Part shown: positions 1 to 7,056 of the stretch, in pieces | Numbering within the stretch: the stretch's first letter is position 1 | How the letters are laid out: every line of letters starts with the position of its first letter | Notes under the pieces: model-generated | Seen by the model: only the letters and a program-made list of their open reading frames with translations | Databases searched by the model: none | What the model was told of the DNA's origin: nothing | Source of the DNA: CAZYBC01 sp964645645 | GTDB taxonomy: Bacteria > Patescibacteriota > Microgenomatia > UBA1400 > PJMF01 | Assembly (NCBI GenBank): GCA_964645645.1 | Contig: CAZYBC010000012.1 | Span: 1-30,700, forward strand | Direction: 5' to 3' | Length of the DNA: 30,700 bases | Position numbers and translations under genes: made by a program

Positions 1-72
1 TAAAAAACAATAACTAAAATCACTAAAAAACCAACACAATTTTTCTATTAACTCCCTATTTTTGGTCTTTTG

Positions 73-144
73 TGCCCCCACCGGGAATTGAACCTGGAAC
101 TAGCGCTTAGGAGGCACTTGTTATATCCGTTTAACTATGGGAGC
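73..144 (-). tRNA. tRNA-Arg (anticodon CCU)
   Basis: Read on the minus strand it folds as a full cloverleaf of 72 nt. The acceptor arms GCTCCCA and TGGGGGC pair with one G-T wobble and a discriminator A. The anticodon stem AGTGC/GCGCT carries the loop CTCCTAA, so the anticodon is CCT (reads AGG). The T stem has one A-C mismatch. The 3' CCA is not encoded. Confidence 0.93.
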
Positions 145-277
145 TTGATGTCTAGATTTTTTTAGCCAGAATGATGAAAAAATTCAGCTCAAGTAAGTTT
201 AATTTTTAAAGATGAGCTTATTCTATAAGATAAAAGCTGTTTTGGCTATTTTAGCAAAGATCGAGTATGATAATTTT

Positions 278-796
278 ATGGTAGAACAAACTGGAAACCC
301 AACAACTTATCAAGAGCTTTTGCAAAAACAGGCTGAAAAGAAACAGGCAGTTTTTGCTGAAAAAAGTCCGTCTTATGAAAGCTGGCTTAATCAAACTGAT
401 AAGATGAACCTGAAGCAGGTGCTTGCGTTGGCTGATAATGATGAAGCTGTTATGGTAATGGATAAAATTGTGGCTCAACTCAATCAGCAGTTAGAAAGCG
501 GAGAAAATTTGGATGCTCAAGCGGTGATCCGTAAAAACAGAGCAGAAGCGGTGCTGATAGCAAGCCAATATTTGCAAGAAACGCATGACCCACTTGCCCG
601 TCAAAATTATTTGAATATACTAATGGAAAAAATTAGGTTGGATGGACAAGCTGATTTGATTCTAAGTATGACTGCAAACAAAATTAAATGGCCAGCCGAT
701 GGGGCTGAAGGCTTAAAAAATAAAGCTGCCAGCAATTCTGAGCAAAAGCCAGGCTTAAGAGGCTTTCTTTCTCGCTTATTTGTTGGCAAAAAATAA
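278..796 (+). CDS. hypothetical protein, soluble, Gln/Ala-rich
   Basis: I do not recognise this family. It is about 172 residues, mostly helical in character, with no signal peptide or clear membrane segment. It ends in a short basic hydrophobic tail (around RGFLSRLFVGKK) that could be a membrane-touching amphipathic helix. The frame is open to an ATG at 212 (194 aa), but I prefer the ATG at 278. A TATGAT -10 at 266-271 with a TTGGCT-like -35 at 242-247 lies inside the extra N-terminal stretch, and it ends 6 nt before this ATG, the spacing seen at other genes here. The next gene starts 2 nt after the stop, so the two are probably co-transcribed. Function unknown. Confidence 0.72.
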   Translation: MVEQTGNPTTYQELLQKQAEKKQAVFAEKSPSYESWLNQTDKMNLKQVLALADNDEAVMVMDKIVAQLNQQLESGENLDAQAVIRKNRAEAVLIASQYLQETHDPLARQNYLNILMEKIRLDGQADLILSMTANKIKWPADGAEGLKNKAASNSEQKPGLRGFLSRLFVGKK

Positions 797-798
797 TT

Positions 799-1047
799 AT
801 GCCTGAAGAAGCAAAATTTGAACCATCTTTTAGCAAGCTTGATAAGCTACATAAACTCAAGCCTGGTGATGAGGTGACTTACACCAGTGGCGAATACGGT
901 TCTAAACTTCAAGTTAAAGCAATCGTTGCTGGTAATCCAGGAGAAACTGCTGTGCCAGTTAAAATTATTGAAATTATCCAGCAAGGACCAGAGTTAGATT
1001 TTGTAGTAGGTTCTACTTTTTTGGCTGGAGCAGAGGAGTTGTTTTGA
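799..1047 (+). CDS. small hypothetical protein, beta-rich
   Basis: This 82-residue protein starts 2 nt after the preceding stop and is probably translationally coupled to it. Its core reads like a small beta-barrel (LKPGDEVTYTSGEYGSKLQV followed by alternating hydrophobic strands and a GPELDFVVG turn). It resembles SH3-like or KOW-like folds in pattern only. No catalytic or metal-binding residues stand out. Its last 35 bases overlap the 3' end of the opposite-strand HEPN-like gene. Function unknown. Confidence 0.7.
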   Translation: MPEEAKFEPSFSKLDKLHKLKPGDEVTYTSGEYGSKLQVKAIVAGNPGETAVPVKIIEIIQQGPELDFVVGSTFLAGAEELF

Positions 1048-1516
1048 GAGATTTATCTTTAATTATTTTTTTGACTCGTTTTAAAACTGAAAAGCAAAAC
1101 TCAAGGTCTTCTGGCTTATAATTACGATCTACTTCAGAAAGATTCCCGATATGAATTTTATTCCTCATCTCTCTAATTTTATTGATATCTTCCAAAAGTT
1201 TTTTTCCTCTAACAATATCATGCTTATCACATAAACGTGTAATATGTATAAAGTCTAGATAGTCAATGCGTTTTTTAACCAGTTTTCTTTTACACCAAAT
1301 AATCTCTTCATCAGAATCAGTTAAAGTACATATTTTATGGGGATCTTTATAGTTCCATTCTCCATCAATTTCAACTTCTCCTAATTGATATTCTTGTTTA
1401 AGTTTCCATAGCATGATTGCTTCTACAATAGAGGCTGTATGAACCACAATCGTTTTTCTTATGCTATTCAATAACGTTGGCCGTTTTTGATAATTTTCAG
1501 CTTCAGAAAGTAGCAC
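1013..1516 (-). CDS. HEPN-like hypothetical protein (possible RNase toxin)
   Basis: This all-alpha protein of 167 residues carries IREMRNKIHIG at residues 114-124. It matches the HEPN-type signature (Arg, usually Asn, then His), as R115-x6-H122 or the tight RNxxH form. HEPN proteins are commonly RNases in toxin-antitoxin and defence systems; the family assignment is inferred from this motif and the helical pattern only. The only standard start is a GTG at 1516. The frame stays open upstream to a stop at 1598-1600, and protein-like sequence (around VNELIVELV) precedes the GTG, so an ATT start or a lost start is possible. It follows a 61-aa gene on the same strand, the usual order of antitoxin then toxin. 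Confidence 0.6.
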   Translation of the reverse strand: MLLSEAENYQKRPTLLNSIRKTIVVHTASIVEAIMLWKLKQEYQLGEVEIDGEWNYKDPHKICTLTDSDEEIIWCKRKLVKKRIDYLDFIHITRLCDKHDIVRGKKLLEDINKIREMRNKIHIGNLSEVDRNYKPEDLEFCFSVLKRVKKIIKDKSLKTTPLLQPKK

Positions 1517-1590
1517 TAATTCTACGATTAATTCGTTAACACATTTAATATTAGATTTAAGGATAGGATTAGAAATGAAGTTAAAGTTAC

Positions 1591-1776
1591 TTATTTGCTA
1601 TCTCTGAGCATACTAGATAATGAAGGATAACCTTTTTCTTTTAAATAATTGCCTAATTTTTTATCTGAACGAGTGCCAAGATCTACGCCATATCTTTTCT
1701 CAATAGTACCTATTTTTGTATCACTGCGCATACGTTGGTAAGTACCTTGTTTAGTGCGAGACCGATCTGTTGTCAT
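1591..1776 (-). CDS. 61-aa basic protein with duplicated RSDxK(I/L)G motif (possible antitoxin)
   Basis: This small, highly charged protein contains two copies of one heptad: RSDTKIG at residues 17-23 and RSDKKLG at 36-42, 19 residues apart. I do not recognise a named domain. Such a short basic repeat protein could bind DNA or RNA. It lies upstream of the HEPN-like gene on the same strand, so it may be the antitoxin or regulator of that protein (inference). A TATAAT -10 at 1791-1796 sits 14 nt before the ATG, implying a very short leader and no obvious Shine-Dalgarno. Confidence 0.6.
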   Translation of the reverse strand: MTTDRSRTKQGTYQRMRSDTKIGTIEKRYGVDLGTRSDKKLGNYLKEKGYPSLSSMLRDSK

Positions 1777-1842
1777 AGTTTTTATTTTACATTATAACCT
1801 GACATTAAAATGAATCTGTTGGGCAGGTATACTAAAAATTTG

Positions 1843-1917
1843 TCGGAGTGACAGGACTCGAACCTGCGACCTCGCGCACCCGAAGCGCGCGCTCTAAGCC
1901 ATCTGAGCTACACTCCG
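1843..1917 (-). tRNA. tRNA-Pro (anticodon CGG)
   Basis: It is a 75-nt cloverleaf on the minus strand. The acceptor CGGAGTG/CACTCCG is perfect and followed by discriminator A. The D stem is GCTC/GAGC. The anticodon stem CGCGC/GCGCG carries loop TTCGGGT, giving CGG, with the G at position 37 typical of tRNA-Pro. CCA is not encoded. Confidence 0.95.
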
Positions 1918-2064
1918 ATTTGGCCAACAAACAATAATTTTTGCGCAATAAACTTTTTTGTCAGAATCACCTCAAGCTTACTCTGTTAAGATTCAGGTTA
2001 TTATAACCCCCAACAAATTTTTTCAAACCAGGCTACATTTCAGACTGAACACCCTCAACTCAGC

Positions 2065-3387
2065 CTATCTTCTAATTTCCACAGCATACAAATTTTTAGG
2101 AGAATCAGGGCTAAAAGAAGCTAAGATTAGCAATTTATTGCCATCCGGCCAGGGATATAAAAATTTGTCAGCAAAGGGTCCAGAATAAAGGGTAGTCTTA
2201 TTAGTTGCATCATATTCTATTACTGAAATTTTATTGTCATCTTCAAAAATCAGATGTTTAGAATCTGGGTACCATTGTAGAGTGTTAATAGATAGAGAAT
2301 TATGGTAATTAGCAAAGTTAGCGGCAGTTTGGGCCGAATTACTAGCTTGTAGGGCCACAAATGCACTGTTGGTAGCTGTTAAATTATTTAATTTAGCTAA
2401 TTGAATTTTAGCTGAATAAGTAGAAACTTTTTCATTGCCAATTTTAAAATTACGATCTTCTTGGCGATCATAAACGTAAATACCCCCTGGTTCTAGATTA
2501 CGGCTTTGGGGTTGAGTATTACTAGCTGGTACAGGTGAAATCACTTGCTCTGGTAAAACCGCACTTTGGGTAGCAGTATAAAGCATGCGTTTTTTATCTG
2601 GAGAAAGATAAATGTTTTTGGCTGATTGACTGGCAATTTGTAAAATTTCGTCTGGGAATTCTTCTAAAAACTGACTTTCTTTTAGCGCCATTTCTTCTTC
2701 CCAGCTAGATAATAAAGCTGTAACTTTGGTATGAATATTAGTTAGATAGGCTAAGTCGTTTTTTTTACCGACATCAAGTAAGAAGCTTTTGGATTTATAT
2801 TCAATAAGTAATTCACTGCTATCTGGAGACCAAATTAAATTAGCCTTGGTTAAATCAAAACCAACTAGCTCATTACTAATTTGGCGAGGGCTTTTTTGTA
2901 GAGGTAAAAATGAGTCGCTAAAATCCAAGACATAGAGACCATTTTTAACTTGAGTGCTGGCTGAAGCAGTATAGTAAACAATCTTATTTCCATCTGGAGA
3001 AGGAAGTAAGTTTTCTACGCCAGTAAAAGTCAGTGGGGTCAAGCTAGGCGTAGAAGGAAAAAGAATGGCATTGGTTTGTGCCACTAGGCCCTTTTCAATT
3101 AAAAGAGTTTTTTTCCAGGGCCAATAACCCTCTTTGCTGATTTTAATTTCATACTCACCTGGATCAAGATACAAAGTATCATCGGTGGCGCTGATTAATT
3201 TTTCATTAACAAATACTTGAGAGCCAGTAGGAAAAGAATTAGCACTCAGTAAACCAACCTCACCAAGGTTACCATCATCTTTGAGTCTTAAATTACCCTT
3301 GGCGTAAAGGATGGCCAAATAAGCTCCGCTAAGGACAATGATAATGGAGAACAAAGTATATAAAACTCGGAAATTAATTTTCTTCAC
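2065..3387 (-). CDS. membrane-anchored PEGA-domain protein with beta-propeller-like C-terminal part
   Basis: This is a 440-residue envelope protein. Residues about 8-28 form one membrane anchor (FSIIIVLSGAYLAILYA). Residues about 48-110 match a PEGA domain: SFPTGSQVFVNEKL, a DPGEYEIKISKEGYWPW segment, and a following strand. The rest contains repeated 'SPDG/SPDS/SPDKK' turns with alternating strands (LLPSPDGNKIVYY, IWSPDSSELLIEY, LSPDKKRMLYT, WYPDSKHLIF), typical of WD40-like or TolB-like propeller blades. It is probably an extracytoplasmic binding or scaffold protein. Translation starts at a GTG at 3385-3387, with TATAAT on the minus strand at 3394-3399, only 6 nt before it. It is divergent from the MreB-like gene. 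Confidence 0.85.
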   Translation of the reverse strand: MKKINFRVLYTLFSIIIVLSGAYLAILYAKGNLRLKDDGNLGEVGLLSANSFPTGSQVFVNEKLISATDDTLYLDPGEYEIKISKEGYWPWKKTLLIEKGLVAQTNAILFPSTPSLTPLTFTGVENLLPSPDGNKIVYYTASASTQVKNGLYVLDFSDSFLPLQKSPRQISNELVGFDLTKANLIWSPDSSELLIEYKSKSFLLDVGKKNDLAYLTNIHTKVTALLSSWEEEMALKESQFLEEFPDEILQIASQSAKNIYLSPDKKRMLYTATQSAVLPEQVISPVPASNTQPQSRNLEPGGIYVYDRQEDRNFKIGNEKVSTYSAKIQLAKLNNLTATNSAFVALQASNSAQTAANFANYHNSLSINTLQWYPDSKHLIFEDDNKISVIEYDATNKTTLYSGPFADKFLYPWPDGNKLLILASFSPDSPKNLYAVEIRR

Positions 3388-3393
3388 CCTTTT

Positions 3394-3424
3394 ATTATAT
3401 CAGTGGACTTGAATCTGTTACAAT
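3394..3424. promoter_or_regulatory. overlapping divergent promoters (PEGA protein / MreB-like)
   Basis: On the minus strand, TATAAT (3394-3399) lies 6 nt before the GTG of the PEGA gene, with a TTGTAA -35 at 3418-3423 (spacer 18). On the plus strand, TACAAT (3419-3424) lies 6 nt before the ATG of the MreB-like gene. The plus -10 therefore coincides with the minus -35, so the two promoters should compete for polymerase. Both transcripts would be leaderless. Confidence 0.55.
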
Positions 3425-3430
3425 CAGACT

Positions 3431-4465
3431 ATGGCGCAACAGTGGCAAGTTTTATCAACTAATTTATTGGGAATTGATCTGGGAAGCAGTCAAATCCGCT
3501 TATATGACACCAAAAGTGAAAAAGTTAAAACTGTTCCAGCTTATTTAGCCTATGAGCCATTGGCTAAAAAAATTGTTGGGTTTGGTCAGGATGCTTTAGA
3601 TTTACTCGGAAGAGCGGATCAGAAAATTCAAGTGCAGGCGATTATTCAGGAAGGCCAACTTTATGATTATGACTTGGCTTATTCTTTGTTGAAAATTCTC
3701 TTACGACCTATTTTTAAGCAAAGTTTTTTTAGTCCTGATGTGATGGTCAGTTGCCCTCAAGATTCCAGCTTACTAGAAAAAAAAGCCTTAATCAAAATTT
3801 TTACAGCCTTAGGTTGCAACCGAGTTTATCTCATCAGCGAAACCCTCGCCGCTGCCATTGGGGCGGGTGTGCCAATTGCCGATGCCTCTGGGGCAGCTAT
3901 TTTACATTTGGGCGCAGATCTGGCTCAAGCCAGCGTGATTTCTCTAGGCACCAGTTTAGCTAAAACAAGCAATTTTTTGGCCGGTAATTATTTGGACAAA
4001 TTATTACAAACCAGAATTTATCAAGATCATCAGTTGTTAATTAGTCAAAAAACAGCTATTTTGCTCAAGCAAAAAGTCGGTTTAGCCGGACTAGGGTCTG
4101 GCCAAGAGAAAAGAAATGTATTAGTAGCCGGCAAAAAAGCCAGCGATCATTCACCAATTGAGCTGAAGCTAAGTCTTAATGAAATTAGCTCATATATTTT
4201 ACCCATTGCCCAAGAATTTTCCGCTTTAATGAAAGAATTATTAGCAAAAGTTCCCCCAGATTTAACCGCCGATGTCATAGACAAAGGTTTGCTTTTGTCA
4301 GGAGGAATGGCGGAATTGCCAGGTTTGACTAATTATTTAACCACCAGCCTAGGTATTAGTACTTCTATTGTGGAATCTCCAGATCAAGCTCCTATTTTAG
4401 GGATTATTAATGCTTTGGAACATCTGGCCGATTTTAAGCAGAGTTTGGGGTATAGCGAGGTGTAG
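3431..4465 (+). CDS. MreB-like actin-fold cell-shape protein
   Basis: This 344-residue protein matches MreB/Mbl in length and order of the actin-ATPase motifs. Phosphate-1 is LLGIDLGSSQIRLYD near residues 12-26. The connect segment contains VMVSCPQDSSLLEKKAL and the SETLAAAIGAG helix. Phosphate-2 is AAILHLGADLAQASVISLG near 154-172. The adenosine motif is GLLLSGGMAELPGL near 288-301. MreB polymerises with ATP under the membrane and positions peptidoglycan synthesis. The phosphate-1 motif departs from the usual GTANTLVY form, so this may be a diverged paralog. TACAAT ends 6 nt before the ATG; there is no Shine-Dalgarno. Confidence 0.85.
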   Translation: MAQQWQVLSTNLLGIDLGSSQIRLYDTKSEKVKTVPAYLAYEPLAKKIVGFGQDALDLLGRADQKIQVQAIIQEGQLYDYDLAYSLLKILLRPIFKQSFFSPDVMVSCPQDSSLLEKKALIKIFTALGCNRVYLISETLAAAIGAGVPIADASGAAILHLGADLAQASVISLGTSLAKTSNFLAGNYLDKLLQTRIYQDHQLLISQKTAILLKQKVGLAGLGSGQEKRNVLVAGKKASDHSPIELKLSLNEISSYILPIAQEFSALMKELLAKVPPDLTADVIDKGLLLSGGMAELPGLTNYLTTSLGISTSIVESPDQAPILGIINALEHLADFKQSLGYSEV

Positions 4466-4537
4466 GGGAGAGTTAAGGCGATGGTATTTTTTGTTAGCGC
4501 TATGTTGCAAAGGTTCTGAAGTATTACGCTTGTGTCC

Positions 4538-4743
4538 TATAATTATTGACTAAAAACGATTTCAAAGTTGTTTAATTAAAAATTAAAACCTAATGCACTT
4601 TAACAATGCGAAAATTTATTTTTCTTTTGAGAAAAACTTCCGCTAAAAATCTAGAAAATACATTTTTTAGGCAGTGAACTGAGAATTACTGTAATTCTTA
4701 GTTTGCTGCCTAAAAGGTAGCAAAAATTCTAGCAGATGGAGGT
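4538..4743 (+). promoter_or_regulatory. promoter, boxA-like element and leader of orphan gene 1
   Basis: The 4466-4748 gap is a long leader. TATAAT lies at 4538-4543 without a convincing -35. TGCACTTTAACAATGCG at 4594-4610 closely resembles the rRNA-operon boxA (TGCTCTTTAACA), the binding site of NusB/S10. The leader then carries a 26-bp hairpin (listed separately) and a strong Shine-Dalgarno GGAGG at 4738-4742, spaced 6 nt from the ATG. A similar boxA-like word occurs in the leader of the other orphan gene at 17971-17988. Confidence 0.5.
4664..4716 (+). repeat. 26-bp unbroken hairpin in 5' leader of orphan gene 1
   Basis: Arms 4664-4689 and 4691-4716 are complementary at every position, with four G-T wobbles (core TAGGCAG...CTGCCTA). 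No T-tract follows on either strand, so it does not look like a terminator. It lies about 30 nt upstream of the start codon and could regulate translation, stabilise the mRNA or be an RNase III site. No protein gene overlaps it. Confidence 0.75.
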
Positions 4744-4748
4744 TTGAG

Positions 4749-5210
4749 ATGTCTCAGCAAAGTTTTGCAGTTACCGAGAGAGGAAACATTGAGATTGATT
4801 TTGTTGAGGGTTTGGAGAAAAACCAGTTGGACCATACGGCCACGGTCGGTAGCAGCGATGGAGTATTTGTCATTGGCAACCGACAAGACATCGGGGTCAT
4901 GGTTAAGTTCACAATCACCAAGGGGGCCCAACAGCTTATCGAGAGCTTCGAGTTGGGTCCGAAGAGTTTCCTGACCCGGCGGCTTTCGGTCCCGACTTCA
5001 ATGAGCCCTGTCAGCGTCAAGATTGAAATATTTGTTGCTGGCCTCGGCATGGCCGAGGTTGCGGCGCCGGACGGACCTCCAGACGAATACCCCGTCATCG
5101 ACGGGTTAACTCGTCAGGAAAAAACTCCTATCCTCCTTAACGAGGAGGAAGCAAGCTTGATTTGTTCGGAGACTTGGACAATCATTCGTTCCAAAAAATT
5201 CACCTTCTAA
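4749..5210 (+). CDS. orphan hypothetical protein 1, GC-richer, beta-rich
   Basis: I do not recognise this 153-residue protein. It looks soluble and beta-rich, with alternating strands at 10-20, 36-60 and 75-100, a short acidic/Pro loop (APDGPPDEYPVIDG) and a C-terminal strand. It has no signal peptide or cysteine motif. Its base composition is visibly higher in G+C than its neighbours, with codons such as GTC, GGC, CCC and ATC that are rare elsewhere here. The mRNA itself contains a perfect hairpin CCTCGGC-ATG-GCCGAGG (5041-5057). It stands alone with its own boxA-like leader, strong Shine-Dalgarno (unlike most genes here) and terminator. The architecture is shared with the gene at 18190. Foreign origin or a high-expression design are both possible. 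Confidence 0.75.
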   Translation: MSQQSFAVTERGNIEIDFVEGLEKNQLDHTATVGSSDGVFVIGNRQDIGVMVKFTITKGAQQLIESFELGPKSFLTRRLSVPTSMSPVSVKIEIFVAGLGMAEVAAPDGPPDEYPVIDGLTRQEKTPILLNEEEASLICSETWTIIRSKKFTF

Positions 5211-5231
5211 TTTTCGCATCCCGTTTTGTGC

Positions 5232-5260
5232 AAAGGCCCCAGTAAAATGGGGCCTTTTCT
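5232..5260 (+). terminator. Rho-independent terminator of orphan gene 1
   Basis: The stem AAAGGCCCC/GGGGCCTTTT (5232-5240 with 5249-5258), loop AGTAAAAT, is followed by TTTTCTTT. It sits 22 nt after the stop codon. Confidence 0.88.
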
Positions 5261-5317
5261 TTGCCTATAAAGCATTTAATCAATTTTTAACGTATTTTTT
5301 CTTTAGTTTTAACCACT

Positions 5318-5367
5318 TAATACAAAATATTGTATTAACTTGCTTTTATTTTAAGAAAATGTATAAT
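5318..5367 (+). promoter_or_regulatory. operator palindrome and promoter of ATPase/Toprim unit
   Basis: TAATACAA-AATA-TTGTATTA (5318-5337) is a perfect 8+8 inverted repeat that abuts a TTGCTT -35 (5340-5345). The -10 TATAAT is at 5362-5367, spacer 16. The ATG at 5376 is 8 nt beyond the -10, so the transcript would be essentially leaderless. The palindrome is well placed for a repressor, whose identity is unknown. Confidence 0.65.
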
Positions 5368-5375
5368 GTTTTTTT

Positions 5376-6554
5376 ATGATAAGAAAAATAAAATTTAGTA
5401 ATTTTTATTCTTTTAAAGATGAACAGATTTTGGATTTTACGGCCCAAAAGAAAAAAAATTATTCTTATTTTAATTCTAAAGCAGATGATCAGATAAGTAA
5501 GATTGTCGGTTTTGCTGGGCCAAACGCTTCAGGAAAAACCAATAGTATGAGAATATTAAGTTTTTTAGGGCATTTTATTTGTGTTAGTAGAAAAGATGAT
5601 CTTAATTCTAACTTCAATATAGCTTTTAAAACTTTTTTTGAAAAACAAAAAACTTCTAGGTTTTACATAGAGTTTGAATTGCAAGATAAGTTATTTTTTT
5701 ACCAATTTTCAATTAAAAAGGATCAAATTATTAAAGAGGATTTAACATTTAGGCTGATTAAAAAATACTCAAGAGAATTAGTTTTGTTTAGTAGAGATAA
5801 GAATGGGGTAAAATCTGTAGACAAAGATTATATTAGTGGTCTCAGCCTTAAGTTGTTATCTAAACTTAGACCAGATATTTCTTTGATAGCTTTCCTTAAT
5901 TCAGTTTATGAATTTGAAATTATCAGCCAAATTTATAATTATTTTTCAAGATTCAAAACTAATATTAATGAAAAAGGTGAGATAAATAACCTAAAATATC
6001 AGATTAATTCTTTAAATCTTTATTTAGCCGATAACGAAATTAGAAAAAAGGCAAATCAACTGATTAAAAATTTTGATGTTGGTCTTGACGGGTTTGAGAT
6101 TAAGAAAAATAAAGAATCAGATAAGATTGTTATTAGTGCTTATGGCAAGCACAATGTTGATGGAGCGATCATACCTTTAGGTTTGCGCTATGAATCTAGA
6201 GGAACTCAACTGTTACTTTTTACTTTGGTAAGAATTTTATATGCCTTAAAACATCAGACCTATGTAGTAATTGATGAATTGGAATATGGATTGCATCCAG
6301 ATGCTGTTAATAAACTATTAAGTTATTTTATCGATGAAGCAGCAGATAAGGCAGTACAATTATTTTTTTCTTCTCACTCCTTAGGATTTTTTAATATTTT
6401 AGACCAACATCAAATTTATTTGGTAGAAAAGAACAAAAATTGTGAGAGTCAGATGTATCGGCTTAATCAGGTAGAAGGAATTAGAAGCGATGACAATTTT
6501 TTAGCAAAATATTTATCAGGGGCGTATGGAGCTTTCCCTCAAATTAGGATTTAG
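5376..6554 (+). CDS. AAA15-family ATPase (RloA/AbiL/AriA-like), putative defence
   Basis: This 392-residue ABC-type ATPase belongs to the AAA15/COG1106 type. It opens with the typical KIKFSNFYSFKDEQ beta-hairpin. Walker A is GPNASGKT at 48-55. A long insertion follows, with a YESRGTQLLL signature-like segment. Walker B is VVIDELEYGLHP at 297-308, and the H-loop is SSHS at 332-335. The C-terminal YLSGAYGAFPQI is characteristic of this family. Relatives act as sensor/motor subunits of anti-phage systems such as PARIS (AriA), RloAB and AbiL, holding a nuclease until triggered. The next gene, 3 nt downstream, encodes a Toprim-like partner. The pair is more AT-rich than the flanking genes, which suggests acquisition. 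Confidence 0.88.
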   Translation: MIRKIKFSNFYSFKDEQILDFTAQKKKNYSYFNSKADDQISKIVGFAGPNASGKTNSMRILSFLGHFICVSRKDDLNSNFNIAFKTFFEKQKTSRFYIEFELQDKLFFYQFSIKKDQIIKEDLTFRLIKKYSRELVLFSRDKNGVKSVDKDYISGLSLKLLSKLRPDISLIAFLNSVYEFEIISQIYNYFSRFKTNINEKGEINNLKYQINSLNLYLADNEIRKKANQLIKNFDVGLDGFEIKKNKESDKIVISAYGKHNVDGAIIPLGLRYESRGTQLLLFTLVRILYALKHQTYVVIDELEYGLHPDAVNKLLSYFIDEAADKAVQLFFSSHSLGFFNILDQHQIYLVEKNKNCESQMYRLNQVEGIRSDDNFLAKYLSGAYGAFPQIRI

Positions 6555-6557
6555 AGA

Positions 6558-7052
6558 ATGGAAAGAATCATACCCAAATACACCGGTTTTGTTTTTGGAG
6601 AAGGAAAATCAGATAAAAAATTTTTAATTAATTTAATTGAATTACCAAAATTTAAATTTCATACTAAAAAATGGGAACCATTTCATTATGGTAACTATTG
6701 TGGGTGTAGCCCTGAAGATATTCTTACAGCCTGTAAAAAAAGTATCGCTGGGATTTCATATGATCTAGTAATTTGTTTTATTGATTTAGATCAGTTAAAA
6801 AAGAACTATCCCAATAATTGGGCAAGCAAAAAATTGCAGTTAGAAAAAAAATACCGCCAAATATCTATTGTTTGGCAAGAAGACAATCTTGAAGAAGAGA
6901 TAAAAAAAGTTTTAGGCGATTTGAAATTAGGTAAAAGAGGTTTAAATAAGTTAGCTAACCAAGAAATTGATCGGTTTATTAATTCATCTCTCTGGAAAAA
7001 AATTTTAGCTTGTATTAAAGCTAAAGAAGCAGAGCTAGAAAAAATAATTTAG
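6558..7052 (+). CDS. small RloB/Toprim-like putative nuclease partner
   Basis: This 164-residue protein starts 3 nt after the ATPase stop. FVFGEGKSDKKFL at 11-23 gives the conserved Glu (E15) of Toprim/OLD-type nucleases, and VICFIDLDQL at 71-80 gives the DxD (D76, D78). A following acidic cluster EDNLEEEI (108-115) sits where RloB/DUF4276-type proteins have a conserved Glu. Toprim nucleases cut DNA or tRNA with Mg2+ held by these acids. It is clearly shorter than typical AriB (DUF4435) partners, so it may be a minimal variant. The C-terminus is helical and lysine-rich. Assignment to the RloB/Toprim superfamily is by motif only. Confidence 0.7.
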   Translation: MERIIPKYTGFVFGEGKSDKKFLINLIELPKFKFHTKKWEPFHYGNYCGCSPEDILTACKKSIAGISYDLVICFIDLDQLKKNYPNNWASKKLQLEKKYRQISIVWQEDNLEEEIKKVLGDLKLGKRGLNKLANQEIDRFINSSLWKKILACIKAKEAELEKII

Positions 7053-7056
7053 CACC

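Noticed and set aside
1958..2188. 76-codon plus-strand frame near tRNA-Pro
   Set aside because: It overlaps the C-terminal end of the PEGA protein gene on the other strand and shows no start signal or protein-like pattern.
4754..5098. 114-codon minus-strand frame opposite orphan gene 1
   Set aside because: It is open only because of the higher GC; no ribosome-binding site, while the plus-strand gene has SD, leader and terminator.
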